The notes: generated by a model from the letters alone, not told the origin. A stretch of DNA of 64,000 nucleotides from CBDIDH01 sp965277595 (GCA_965277595.1 CBDIDH010000001.1:1984001-2048000), one strand, 5' to 3'. Shown: positions 34,538 through 43,199, counted from the first letter of the stretch. Numbers and translations: made by a program.

Positions 34538-35640
34538 CGCGAGAGAGCCCCCTTGGCGAGCGATGAGGGGTCGCGGGAAATCTTCTCGGCGAAGACGCGG
34601 AAGGCGGAGAGGATCGGCTTGATGCCGTCAAAGGCATAAGCACCCGAGACGGCCATCCGGTTCATGTTCTCGTAAAGGTCGGGCCGGGTCACGAACTTTT
34701 GAAGGCTTCCGTCCAGGTTCAGCCGGCCGCTGGGATCGCGGAGGGACTGGGTCAAGAGGTTCAGGTCGGACGTGATCAGATTGAGGCGGCGGATCGTCTG
34801 GCCGAAGTCGGTCAGGGGGACGCCGTTGACGGTCGAGCCCAGGTCCTTGAAGAGGGGACCGGCGTTGTCGAGCCCCTCGTTAAGCTTGGTCGAGGCCATC
34901 GCGAACTGACGAACGCCCGATTTCAGGGCGTCCTGAGTTTGCGGGTCGAGTGCGCTATTGAACTTGCCGGTGACCTCGCGAAGATTCACGACGGCGGGGC
35001 GGATTTCGTTCTCGTTCTCGCGAATGAACCGATCGATGCCGTCGGCCGCGGCGGTGATCCGCTGCCCGGCGGTGTCCCATGTGGAAAGGAACGCGGGAAT
35101 TTTATCGGCGCTCCTGGTCATCCGGGCGATCCCGCCCGCCGCGGCGTCGATCGACTGGAGCGTGCCGCCGACCTTTTCAAAGGCTTGCGTCGCGGCGGCG
35201 AGAGCCTTGGAAGGGTCGGGCGCGACCTCGCCCTCGATCACGGGGGCGGTCTGGGGCGACGTGCCCGTTTTCAACAATCCGGGGCCGACGCCGGGCAAGA
35301 GGTCAATCGTGGCGTCGCCGATCAGCGAGCGCGTGACCCGAGGCGTGGAACCGGCCTTGATCTTGTATTTGCGTTCGAGAGAGAGCGTGACGAGAACGCC
35401 GTCGGGCTGGTTGGCGCGGTCGTCGAACTCGATCGCCGTGACCTCGCCGACGCGGATGCCGCTCTTGCGGACGGGAATCCCCTCGGCAACGCCGGGCGCC
35501 TCGTCGTAGCGAACACGCACGTAAACGTGGTCGCGAAAGAGCGAAGGCGATTCACCGAACCAGACGATCAGCATCGTCAGGACAAGTCCGGCGACGATGA
35601 CGAACATCCCGATCCGAAACTGCATGACCCGTTCGTTCAT
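34534..35640 (-). CDS. mlaD: MlaD-family MCE lipid-transport protein
   Basis: A 368-residue protein anchored by one N-terminal helix (RIGMFVIVAGLVLTMLIVW). The MCE domain (~35-130) has VRVRYDEAPGVAEGIPVRKSGIRVGEV. A long helical region with coiled-coil potential follows (~150-330), as in MCE proteins that form periplasmic needles. It binds and passes lipids between the membranes, with permease and ATPase encoded just upstream. The ATG at 35640 has GAGG 6 nt upstream. Its stop overlaps the next start (TTGA). Confidence 0.87.
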   Translation of the reverse strand: MNERVMQFRIGMFVIVAGLVLTMLIVWFGESPSLFRDHVYVRVRYDEAPGVAEGIPVRKSGIRVGEVTAIEFDDRANQPDGVLVTLSLERKYKIKAGSTPRVTRSLIGDATIDLLPGVGPGLLKTGTSPQTAPVIEGEVAPDPSKALAAATQAFEKVGGTLQSIDAAAGGIARMTRSADKIPAFLSTWDTAGQRITAAADGIDRFIRENENEIRPAVVNLREVTGKFNSALDPQTQDALKSGVRQFAMASTKLNEGLDNAGPLFKDLGSTVNGVPLTDFGQTIRRLNLITSDLNLLTQSLRDPSGRLNLDGSLQKFVTRPDLYENMNRMAVSGAYAFDGIKPILSAFRVFAEKISRDPSSLAKGALSR

Positions 35641-35700
35641 GACACCCTCACGCAGGGACTGCATCCATTGAGTCTGAGTCGGATTCGATCGGTCAGGTCG

Positions 35701-36540
35701 TCAAGGGTCGCGGCGATTGGCCATTTCCTTGAGCCGTTCGCCAGCCTCGCCGCGGACGAATTGCCGGACGCGCGGGTCGGGGTGGTTTTCCAGGTTGTCG
35801 GGAGGTCCGTCGTAGAGGATCTGCGATTCGTCGCGGCCGAGCCGGCTGATCGGATAGAGCATGATCACGCGATCGGCGACCTTGAAGACGGTTTTCATGT
35901 CGTGCGTGACCACCACGCCGGTCGTCTTCTTGGTCTGCTGCGTCTGCATGATCAGCTCGTTGATGACGTCGCTCATGATCGGGTCGAGGCCGGTCGTCGG
36001 CTCGTCGTAAAGCATGACCTCGGGATTGAGCGCCAGGGCTCGGGCCATGCCGACGCGTTTGCGCTGGCCGCCGGAAAGCTCGGCCGGTTTCTTGTGTTCG
36101 AGACCGGCGGGAAGGCCGACTTCCTGAAGCCGTTCGTGAACGACCCGATCAAGAGTCTCGGCGTCGAACATCTTGTGTTCACGCGGGCCGAAGGCCACGT
36201 TGTCGTAGATCGTCAGGCTGTCAAAGAGCGCGGCCATCTGGAAGAGGAAGCCGAACCGGAGGCGAGTCTGGCTCAGTTCGGCCTCGGTCAGAGTTTTCAT
36301 GTCGCGGCCGTCAAACGTGACGACTCCGCGCGTCGGTCTGAGCAGGGCAATCATGAGCTTGAGCGTGACGGTCTTGCCGCAACCGCTCTCGCCGATGATC
36401 GCGACGGTTTCGCCCCGGCGGATCGTCAGGGTAATGTCGCGCAAGACGTCTTGCTGGCGGAACCGCATCGAGATGCCGGTCAGTTCAATGACGGCGTCGC
36501 TTCGGTTGTCGTTGGTCGCCCCGGCGGACGTGCTCATCAT
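35701..36540 (-). CDS. mlaF: MlaF-type ABC transporter ATP-binding protein
   Basis: A 279-residue cytosolic ATPase. Walker A GESGCGKT, Q-loop FLFQMAALFDSLT, signature LSGGQRKRVGMARALA, Walker B VMLYDEPTTGLDP, and H-loop VVTHDM. The GxxFQMAALFDSLTIYDNV region is diagnostic of the MlaF/Mkl subgroup. Its ATG at 36540 overlaps the permease stop by 4 bp (ATGA); a second ATG follows immediately. The open frame upstream of it is not protein-like. Order on this strand is permease, ATPase, MCE, membrane protein. Confidence 0.93.
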   Translation of the reverse strand: MMSTSAGATNDNRSDAVIELTGISMRFRQQDVLRDITLTIRRGETVAIIGESGCGKTVTLKLMIALLRPTRGVVTFDGRDMKTLTEAELSQTRLRFGFLFQMAALFDSLTIYDNVAFGPREHKMFDAETLDRVVHERLQEVGLPAGLEHKKPAELSGGQRKRVGMARALALNPEVMLYDEPTTGLDPIMSDVINELIMQTQQTKKTTGVVVTHDMKTVFKVADRVIMLYPISRLGRDESQILYDGPPDNLENHPDPRVRQFVRGEAGERLKEMANRRDP

Positions 36541-37391
36541 AAGAGGGTCTGGTCCGAGGGCCAGAGAATCCGGTAAATGCCGTTCCAGCCGATCCCGATC
36601 ACGAAGTCGAGAAAGAGAATGGCGATGAACGAATAGACAAACGCCTCGGTGGCCGCCTGGCCGACCCCTTCGGCCCCGGCGCGTGAGTGAAACCCGCGAT
36701 GGCAACTGATCAACGCGATCGCCGCGCCGAAGAAAAAGCTCTTGAAGACCCCCGCGAAAAGATCGGCGCTGCCGACATACTCGCGCGAGTGCTGCCAGTA
36801 GGCATACGAGTCAACCGTCAGTAGTTGCGTGCTCACCACGGCGCCGCCGATCACGCCCATGAAGTCGGCCATCAGCGTGAGAAGTGGAATCAACAGGAAA
36901 CAGGCGAGGAAGCGCGGGACGACGAGGTATTGAATGGGGTTCGTCCCCAGGGCGGAGAGGGCGTCGATCTGTTCGGTGACGCGCATCGTTCCCAGCTCGG
37001 CCGACATCGACGAGCCGACCCGACCGGCAAGCATCGTCGCGGCGAGGACAGGTCCCAACTCCTTGACGAGCGAGATGTTAATTACCGAGCCGAGCCGCGT
37101 GGCCAGGCCCATCATGGCGAACTGGCTATACGCCTGGACGGCGAGGACCATGCCGATGAACGTGCCGGTGATGGCCACGACCGGAACGCTGGAGACGCCG
37201 ATCGAGTAGAGGTTCGGCACCATGACCGACCACCTCGGCACCTTGCGAAAGAGCCAGCCAATCGTCAGCGCCGAGAAGTAACCGGCGTCGCCGATCTCGA
37301 CGACGATTTCAAAGGCGCGTTCGCCAAGGCGGTGGACGGGAGTCAGCACCGGCGACGTGGTGTCGGCCATCCCTTCGAACGCTCCTTCCAT
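36537..37391 (-). CDS. mlaE: MlaE-family ABC transporter permease
   Basis: A 284-residue inner-membrane protein. The signature region PVVAITGTFIGMVLAVQAYSQF and KELGPVLAATMLAGRVGSSM, then SAELGTMRVTEQIDALSALG is the canonical MlaE/TGD1 block, with the C-terminal GAEGVGQAATEAFV. It forms the transmembrane channel of the lipid transporter with MlaF and MlaD, encoded just downstream. ATG 37391 is used (GGGG 6 nt upstream); a second ATG at 37370 is possible. The ~400-bp gap before the next gene (37392-37790) contains no gene or repeat I can identify. Confidence 0.92.
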   Translation of the reverse strand: MEGAFEGMADTTSPVLTPVHRLGERAFEIVVEIGDAGYFSALTIGWLFRKVPRWSVMVPNLYSIGVSSVPVVAITGTFIGMVLAVQAYSQFAMMGLATRLGSVINISLVKELGPVLAATMLAGRVGSSMSAELGTMRVTEQIDALSALGTNPIQYLVVPRFLACFLLIPLLTLMADFMGVIGGAVVSTQLLTVDSYAYWQHSREYVGSADLFAGVFKSFFFGAAIALISCHRGFHSRAGAEGVGQAATEAFVYSFIAILFLDFVIGIGWNGIYRILWPSDQTLL

Positions 37392-37790
37392 GAAAACCCC
37401 GGGCCTTTTTGAGAGAGGCCAGGGCCGGTCGCGACCAAGGCACCGACGAAGAACCGTTGACGGTTGACAGGGCGTCGCGGGCGGCCTTTCCCAACAGGCA
37501 GGCAGGCCCCTTCCCTGGGTTCCCCTGGCTCATTCTTGGCGGAAACCGGGAATCTGGCAAGTCCGAACGCCGCGAGCAGAGCCAATTCCCTCCCGAAGTA
37601 GACCGGAGAACCCTTGGCGGATCGGCTCCCTTTGATTTCATCCCCATCTGTGAGCCCGGGGGAAAAAGGCTCCGGGATTGTCGACGATCGTGATCGCGGG
37701 TTATCCTTTGCGACCGGGGTGGTGGTCAAGACACCTTGACGTCGATCCGCGTGTATCATCTTCCGACATCGAAAGTCTCGGGGATCGCCG

Positions 37791-38663
37791 ATGGATAGCC
37801 TGGCTTGCCTGAACGGCGAGATCGTGCCGGTTGAGGAGGCGAAAGTCTCCATCTGGGATCGCGGCTTTCTCTTTGGCGATGCCGTGTACGAGGCGCTTCG
37901 GATCTATCAGGGGCGTTGCTGGCTGGAAGAGGATCATTGGGAACGCCTCCGAAGAAGCCTGAAGGAGATGGGCTTTCCGAGGGTCGATCTCGATCGCTTG
38001 CGAGACCGGGTCCGTCGGGTGATCTCGGTCAGTGAAATTCGGGAAGGGATCGCCTATCTTCAGATCACCCGAGGCGTTGCGCCCAGGTTGCACGCCTTTC
38101 CAAACCCGCCGGTCGAGCCGACCGAGGTGATCGTGATTCGAGCCTATGACGATCAACCGACCGCGAACTCAAGGCAGTCGGGCGTGACCGTCGTCAGTCA
38201 GCCGGATTGGCGCTGGCGGCGGTGTGATGTCAAGTCAACGAACCTGCTGGCAAACGTTCTCGCGAACGAGGCGGCGCATCGTGCGGGGGGTTACGAGGCG
38301 GTGCTCGTGGCCGAGGATGGCGAGGTGACCGAGGCCACGCATTCGTCGGTTCTCTGGGTTCGCGACGGCCGGATCGAGGCGACGCCCGAAGGGCCTCATA
38401 TCTTGCCGGGAACGACCCGGAAATTCCTTCGCGGGCTGGCCGAGGCGGTTGCCATGCCGCTCCTGGAATCGAGGATCGGGCTTGATGCGTTGAAGAAGGC
38501 CGATGAGGTGATCTTGCTCGGAACGGGCATCGAGGTCTTGCCGGTCGTGCGCGTCGATCTTGAGCCGGTTGCGGGCGGAACGCCGGGGCCGGTCACCCGA
38601 GGCTTGCAGGCCGCCTATCAAGACGCCGTCGCGCGCTGGCTCGCGTCGTCAAGGGCCGACTGA
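37791..38663 (+). CDS. Class IV aminotransferase, D-amino-acid transaminase-like
   Basis: A 290-residue PLP enzyme. The catalytic lysine is K148 in CDVKSTNLLANVLA; other family blocks are DRGFLFGDAVYEALRIY, YLQITRGVAPRLHAFP, EVTEATHSSV and ILPGTTR. The KSTN motif and the RGVAPRLHAFP segment point to D-alanine/D-amino-acid transaminase rather than branched-chain or ADC-lyase members, but specificity is not certain. If so it would make D-Ala or D-Glu for peptidoglycan. It is followed after 16 bp by the glycosyltransferase gene, so the two may be co-transcribed. Confidence 0.87.
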   Translation: MDSLACLNGEIVPVEEAKVSIWDRGFLFGDAVYEALRIYQGRCWLEEDHWERLRRSLKEMGFPRVDLDRLRDRVRRVISVSEIREGIAYLQITRGVAPRLHAFPNPPVEPTEVIVIRAYDDQPTANSRQSGVTVVSQPDWRWRRCDVKSTNLLANVLANEAAHRAGGYEAVLVAEDGEVTEATHSSVLWVRDGRIEATPEGPHILPGTTRKFLRGLAEAVAMPLLESRIGLDALKKADEVILLGTGIEVLPVVRVDLEPVAGGTPGPVTRGLQAAYQDAVARWLASSRAD

Positions 38664-38679
38664 CTTGACCGGAGGCGGG

Positions 38680-39927
38680 ATGTCCACGATCGATCCTGAG
38701 CCGCTTGACGCCTATGACGTACATATCCGCCGCGATCCGATGTCCGGAGCGGCGGTGCGGATCATTGTCATCGCCGGCGCCGAGGTTGCGTCATCGAGGG
38801 AGATCGCCGAGGCACTTGTTAACCTCGTCCGCGCGCTCGGGCGCGAGGCCGATGTTCGGGTCGTGGACGTCAAGGCGGGATCGGGTCGAGCGGGGGCAAT
38901 CGTGGAAGGATTGGCGGGAGCTTCGGAACCGCTGATCTTGATCACGGATGCCGAGCAGGCGTGGTCGGCGGCTCATCTGGAACCATTGCTCGATGCGATC
39001 GATCGATGCGATCACGTCGTCGGGCGTCGGCCAGGAAGGCGCTGGAAAAGCTGGGTCAAGGGGATCGTCTGGCGCTGGGTTTTTGGGGTGCCCGTGGCGG
39101 ATGTGCATTCGACCTGCCGGATGCACCGGCGCGAGAAACTGGAGGCGATTCCGCTTCAATCGGCGTCGAGCTTTCTGAACGTGGAGATTCTCGCCAAGGC
39201 GACCTTTCTTGGCCACCTGATTGACGAGGTGGACGTTCCGGCCTTGCGAGGGCCATTGCCCCGGGTCGACGGGACCGACGTGGCGACGGTTTTCAAAAAA
39301 CCGACGTTCGCGAGACCGAACGTTTCCGGTTCAGGTCCATCGGAAGATTCGGAGCGCGAGGAGGAAGGTGACGATTCCCCAGACGCTCATGATGGCGATC
39401 GCCGGGGCGACGGCGACAAGCCCAGCGCCGTCGAGGATGACGGCGCGGAGCGCGGCGATCAACTGGGTGAGCGGAAGGGCCTGGATGAACGGTTGCACGA
39501 CATGCGGGAAACGCTCTGCCGAGAAGAAGACGCCCGAGAAGAGCCACATCGGCAGCATCACCAGGTTCATCAGGCCGCTGACGGTCTCGGTGCTCTGGGC
39601 TCGACTGGCGACAAGGAGCCCGATCCCGGCGAAGGCCAGGGCGCCGACGACGTCGACAAGAACGATGAGGGCGAAGCTGCCGCGGATCGGCATGCCGAAA
39701 GCCAGGCGGCCGAGCAAGAGAAGGACGGTCAGGTCGGGGATCAGGAAGGTCATCCGGGCGCCGAGGATGGCCAGGAGAAAGTCGCGCCGGGGCATCGGCG
39801 TGGCGACGAAGCACTTGAGAAGCTTGGCGATCCGAAAGTTCACCAGGAGAAAGCCGATTCCCCAGAGCCCGCCCCCCATCGTGTTCACGCCGATCAGGCC
39901 GGGGATCAGGAAATCGATATAACGTGA
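38680..39927 (+). CDS. Glycosyltransferase-like protein with long antisense C-terminal extension
   Basis: The first ~215 residues form a GT2/dolichyl-phosphate-mannose-synthase-like unit (ALVNLVRALGREADVRVVDVK, then LILITDAEQAWSA with a DxE-like site, then VADVHSTCRMHRREKL and FLNVEILAKATFLGHLIDEV). From 39331 the frame continues ~195 codons on the strand opposite the ABC-2 permease gene, with a highly charged, low-complexity composition (EREEEGDDSPDAHDGDRRGD) that looks like a GC-rich shadow. The genuine domain probably ended near 39330; the extension may reflect loss of a stop codon. ATG has GGAGG 4-5 nt upstream. Confidence 0.65.
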   Translation: MSTIDPEPLDAYDVHIRRDPMSGAAVRIIVIAGAEVASSREIAEALVNLVRALGREADVRVVDVKAGSGRAGAIVEGLAGASEPLILITDAEQAWSAAHLEPLLDAIDRCDHVVGRRPGRRWKSWVKGIVWRWVFGVPVADVHSTCRMHRREKLEAIPLQSASSFLNVEILAKATFLGHLIDEVDVPALRGPLPRVDGTDVATVFKKPTFARPNVSGSGPSEDSEREEEGDDSPDAHDGDRRGDGDKPSAVEDDGAERGDQLGERKGLDERLHDMRETLCREEDAREEPHRQHHQVHQAADGLGALGSTGDKEPDPGEGQGADDVDKNDEGEAAADRHAESQAAEQEKDGQVGDQEGHPGAEDGQEKVAPGHRRGDEALEKLGDPKVHQEKADSPEPAPHRVHADQAGDQEIDIT

Positions 39928-40449
39928 ACCCGGTTCCGAGACCTTCACATCGGTCGTCGCCACGGGATCAACGCGCCCCGCGCTCTTTTGCAGCAGGTCG
40001 TCGACCGCCGCGCGCGCCGTGACGGCATCGGGACGGGTCGGGTCATAATGATACGTGATTGGAATGAGATTGAGGGCAAGCGGCGCGTGCGAGACGTTGA
40101 GATCGACCGCTTGCGCGGAGGAGGTCGGCTCGATGACGAGCGGCGTCTTGCCGGTGCGGAGCCGTTTGAGGGCGTCCTCGCGCGAATTCTGAGCGATGAC
40201 GATGACAGGGCGTTTGTTCTTCAGGGCCAGAGGCGCGGCCTTCTCGAATGCCTGGGCAATGTCCATCGATCGGCCGCCGCTGACAAGGTCCACCGGGATC
40301 GTCTCGACCGGCTGACTCTGAAAGGCGAGGCCGAGAATCACCGCGAGCAAGGTCGGAAAGCCATAGACCCAGAAGATCCGCGCGGGCTGTCGATAAAATT
40401 CGCGGAGTCGGGAAATATACAGGGCACGTAACGGATGAGAGCGGGCCAT
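39331..40449 (-). CDS. ABC-2 type transporter permease
   Basis: A 372-residue inner-membrane protein. Helix 1 (ARIFWVYGFPTLLAVILGLAF) is followed by a large periplasmic loop (~45-165), then five helices including MGGGLWGIGFLLVNFRIAKLLK, the LLVASRAQSTETVSGLMNLVMLPMWLFSGVFFS block typical of ABC-2 permeases, and the PLTQLIAALRA segment. ATG 40449 starts the ABC-2 core; the upstream frame is a low-complexity product of the 7-bp tandem repeat. It is transcribed after the ATPase gene (40537-41538), with an 87-bp spacer almost wholly made of heptads. Confidence 0.88.
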   Translation of the reverse strand: MARSHPLRALYISRLREFYRQPARIFWVYGFPTLLAVILGLAFQSQPVETIPVDLVSGGRSMDIAQAFEKAAPLALKNKRPVIVIAQNSREDALKRLRTGKTPLVIEPTSSAQAVDLNVSHAPLALNLIPITYHYDPTRPDAVTARAAVDDLLQKSAGRVDPVATTDVKVSEPGSRYIDFLIPGLIGVNTMGGGLWGIGFLLVNFRIAKLLKCFVATPMPRRDFLLAILGARMTFLIPDLTVLLLLGRLAFGMPIRGSFALIVLVDVVGALAFAGIGLLVASRAQSTETVSGLMNLVMLPMWLFSGVFFSAERFPHVVQPFIQALPLTQLIAALRAVILDGAGLVAVAPAIAIMSVWGIVTFLLALRIFRWT

Positions 40450-40461
40450 GTGCGAGGGTCC

Positions 40462-40531
40462 AGAGGGCAAGGGGCAAGGGGCAAAGGGCAGAGGGCAGAG
40501 GGCAGAGGGCAAGGGGCAAGGGGCAGAGGGC
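40462..40531. repeat. Array of ten 7-bp units between ABC ATPase and permease genes
   Basis: Ten strictly 7-bp-phased units AGAGGGC, AAGGGGC, AAGGGGC, AAAGGGC, AGAGGGC (three times), AAGGGGC (twice), AGAGGGC; consensus ARRGGGC. It ends 5 bp before the ATPase stop (TAA, 40537-40539 on the minus strand) and fills the spacer to the permease start. No opposite arm is present. Confidence 0.9.
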
Positions 40532-40536
40532 AAAGG

Positions 40537-41538
40537 TTAGCGGCGTTTGGAGCGGCGGCGGGAGCGGGGTTCGGGGCGGGAGTCGTCGGCGTCGTTGTCG
40601 CGGAGGTGGCGACCGGTCAGGGAGACGAAGACGTCTTCAAGACTGACCTGGCGGGTCGTCAACCGGGCGAGAGGGAGACGGCGATCGGCCAGATCGTCGA
40701 GAAGGGCGGGAATGGCGCGATGGGGTTCGACGACCGTGAGCAGGAATCCATCCGCCTCGGCTCGCGCGGAGAGGACCGAGGCAAGGCTGGAGAAAGTGGA
40801 AGCCTCGGGCGCGGGGGTCTCGTTAGGGAGAGCGAACTCGACGACATGCTCGCCGCCGATTTGAGCGATGAGCTGCGCGGGGGAGCCGAGAGCGATGATT
40901 TTGCCCTGGTCGACGATCGCCACGCGATCGCAGAGGCGCTCGGCCTCGTCCATGTAGTGGGTCGTCAAGACGGTCGTGCGGCCCCGGGCGTGAAGGTCGC
41001 GGATCACGTCCCAGAGTTGCCGGCGCGATTGGGGGTCGAGGCCGGTCGTCGGCTCGTCAAGAAAGAGGAGTTCGGGATCACCGACGAGCGCAATCGCCAC
41101 GGCAAGGCGTTGTTGCTGACCGCCGGAAAGGGTCTCGACGTAAGAATTGGCCTTGCCTTCGAGCGAGACGCGGGTCAAAACGTCGCCTGGATCGAGCCCC
41201 TTGCGGTAAAAGCTCCGAAAGAGGGTGACGAGTTCGCGGACCGTCTGCTTGTCGGGAAACCGGGTTTCTTGGAGCGTGACGCCGATCCGTTCGCGAATCT
41301 CGGTCTCGGAATCCGCCCAGTGACGGCCGAGAATCTCGACCTCGCCGGAGGTCGGCGTGTTCAAGCCTTCGAGAATCTCGACGGTCGTCGTCTTCCCCGC
41401 GCCGTTGGGTCCGAGCAAGCCGAAGCACTCGCCGGTCGGGATGTCGAGGTCGAGGCCGTTGACGGCATCAACCGGACCATCGCGGCCGGGATATTGTTTA
41501 CGAAGGCCCTTGACCCGGATCGCCAAGTCTCGACTCAT
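40537..41538 (-). CDS. ABC transporter ATP-binding protein (drug/lipid type)
   Basis: A 333-residue ATPase. Walker A GPNGAGKTT, Q-loop VTLQETRFPD, signature LSGGQQQRLAVAIAL, Walker B LLFLDEPTTGLDP, H-loop LTTHYMDEAE; the C-terminal region (~235-310) is the extended domain found with ABC-2 permeases. It pairs with the permease at 39331. ATG at 41538 has GAGG ~5 nt upstream; the longer open frame comes from the heptad repeat at 41700-41870 (LCPLSFV-type repeats). A C-terminal Arg/Asp-rich tail ends the protein. Confidence 0.93.
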   Translation of the reverse strand: MSRDLAIRVKGLRKQYPGRDGPVDAVNGLDLDIPTGECFGLLGPNGAGKTTTVEILEGLNTPTSGEVEILGRHWADSETEIRERIGVTLQETRFPDKQTVRELVTLFRSFYRKGLDPGDVLTRVSLEGKANSYVETLSGGQQQRLAVAIALVGDPELLFLDEPTTGLDPQSRRQLWDVIRDLHARGRTTVLTTHYMDEAERLCDRVAIVDQGKIIALGSPAQLIAQIGGEHVVEFALPNETPAPEASTFSSLASVLSARAEADGFLLTVVEPHRAIPALLDDLADRRLPLARLTTRQVSLEDVFVSLTGRHLRDNDADDSRPEPRSRRRSKRR

Positions 41539-41689
41539 CAACCTCGCCTTGAACTTGAAATGGACCCGCGCGCCCCAGACGGACCGATCGCGGGGACATT
41601 CTAGCCGGGTCGAGGCCGGGCGGACAGGGTGGACAGGAATTCGACCTGGGCCGTTTCGCTTGAAGCTTGATGCAAGGATCAATGACCGA

Positions 41690-41870
41690 GGAAAACCAAA
41701 CGGTAAGGGCAGAAGGGCAGAAGGGCAAAGGAGAGAAGACAAAGGACAAAGGACAAAGGACAAAGGACAAAGGACAAAGGACAAAGGACAAAGGACAAAG
41801 GACAAGGGGCAGATTTTTTCGTTTGTCCTTTGTCTTCTGCCCTTTGTCCTTCTGTCCCGTGACCTTACAG
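41690..41870. repeat. Long heptad element with nine AAAGGAC units
   Basis: AAGGGCAG-type units precede nine perfect AAAGGAC repeats (41741-41803). Then AAGGGGC, core AGATTTTTTCG, and a right arm TTTGTCC, TTTGTCT, TCTGCCC, TTTGTCC. The two arms pair to give a long hairpin. It lies between glgC and the ABC ATPase start and could form a transcript hairpin on either strand. Confidence 0.9.
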
Positions 41871-41912
41871 CGATTCCGCGATAACTCGACTGGTCCGAGT
41901 TGCCGCGAGACG

Positions 41913-43199
41913 TCAGACGATGAAGCCGTCGGGCAAGGTGGTGTGTTTGGGAATGACGACGATCTTGTCGCGGATCACGTAAAGGGGGGCGTCGTCTTTC
42001 TCGACGATTCCGGCGGTGTTGCGAATCTGAACGTTGCGGCCGATCCGGGCGTTCTTGTCAATGATCGCGTTTTCCACGACGGAACCCGGGCCAATGCCCA
42101 GATTAGGACGGCCGAGCCGGGCGTTGTCGGCCTGATGACGCGCCTGATCATATTGATCGGCGCCCATGATATAGGTGTTACGGATCGTCACGTTCTCGGC
42201 GATCTGGGCGCGAACGCCGATGACCGAATTTTCAATGAGCGACCCCTTGCCGATCACGCAGCCGTCGGAAATCAGGCTGTTGTTGACGGTCGCCCCTTGA
42301 AGACGTGAGCAGGGGAGGTAGCGCGGGCGGGTGAAGATGGGGTGATCGCCGTAGGTGAAGTCAAAGGGGGGCTGGTCGCGGGTCAGGTCGATGTTGGCCT
42401 GATGGAAGGCGCCGACGGTCCCGATGTCTTCCCAGTAGCCGTCAAAAAGATGGGTTTGCATGCGGTGGTTGGCCATCGCCTGCGGAAAGATCTCGTGGCC
42501 GAAGTCGGTCTGGTTTCCGGCCGCGAGGAGCTGGACGAGCGTGGAACGGTTGAAGAGGTAAATTCCCATGCTCGCGAGGAAGGAACGCCCCGCCGCCTTG
42601 ACGCCGAAGCGTTCGAGCCATTCGGGGTCGGTTCGAACGCGGTCGAGCTTTTCGGGGGTCTTGGGCTTCTCTTCAAAGTCAATCACGCGCCCGGTGTTGT
42701 CGATCCGCATGATTCCGCACGACTTCGCCTCGGTCTCGGCCACGGGAAGGGCGGCGATGGTGGCCTCGGCCTTGGTTTCGAGGTGGGTGCGGATCATCTC
42801 CTGAAAGTTCATTCGGTAAAGCTGGTCGCCGGAGAGGATCAGGACGAGGTCGTATCGGTCCTCGGTGAAATAGGGAATGTTGCGGCGGACGGCGTCGGCG
42901 GTGCCTTGATACCAGCTTTCATGCTGCATCGTCTGCTGCGCGGCGAGGATCTCGACAAAGCCGCCGCCAAAGGGGTCAAACTTGTATGTGTTGGCGATAT
43001 GGCGGTGGAGGCTGACGGAGTTGAACTGGGTGACGACGAAGATCCGGTTCAAGCCTGAATGGATGCAGTTGGAGATCGGGATGTCAATGAGTCGGTACTT
43101 GCCCGCGATCGGGACGGCCGGCTTGCTCCTTGACTTGGTGAGGGGATAAAGGCGCGTCCCCCGCCCACCGCCGAGGATCAGACAGATAACCTTGGACAT
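41913..43199 (-). CDS. glgC: Glucose-1-phosphate adenylyltransferase
   Basis: A 428-residue enzyme making ADP-glucose for glycogen synthesis. N-terminal nucleotidyltransferase (1-270) with GGGRGTRLYPLTKSRSKPAV, the catalytic KPAVPIAGKYRLIDIPISN block, GTADAVRRN and the conserved Glu/Asp metal site near LSGDQLYRMN. C-terminal left-handed beta-helix (~300-428) with hexapeptides such as DGCVIGKGSLIENSVIG. Length fits plant/bacterial GlgC. ATG 43199 follows GGGGAAC. Upstream lies the bL12-like gene and a hairpin. No other glg genes are nearby. Confidence 0.96.
   Translation of the reverse strand: MSKVICLILGGGRGTRLYPLTKSRSKPAVPIAGKYRLIDIPISNCIHSGLNRIFVVTQFNSVSLHRHIANTYKFDPFGGGFVEILAAQQTMQHESWYQGTADAVRRNIPYFTEDRYDLVLILSGDQLYRMNFQEMIRTHLETKAEATIAALPVAETEAKSCGIMRIDNTGRVIDFEEKPKTPEKLDRVRTDPEWLERFGVKAAGRSFLASMGIYLFNRSTLVQLLAAGNQTDFGHEIFPQAMANHRMQTHLFDGYWEDIGTVGAFHQANIDLTRDQPPFDFTYGDHPIFTRPRYLPCSRLQGATVNNSLISDGCVIGKGSLIENSVIGVRAQIAENVTIRNTYIMGADQYDQARHQADNARLGRPNLGIGPGSVVENAIIDKNARIGRNVQIRNTAGIVEKDDAPLYVIRDKIVVIPKHTTLPDGFIV

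Noticed and set aside
37736..37759. Promoter TTGACG...TATCAT before the aminotransferase gene
   Set aside because: The hexamers are only 12 bp apart, too close for a sigma-70 promoter.
40462..41870. CRISPR or tandem-repeat coding region
   Set aside because: The 7-bp units have no spacers, and in-frame translations give only low-complexity LCPLSFV-type peptides that begin before the genuine ATG starts.
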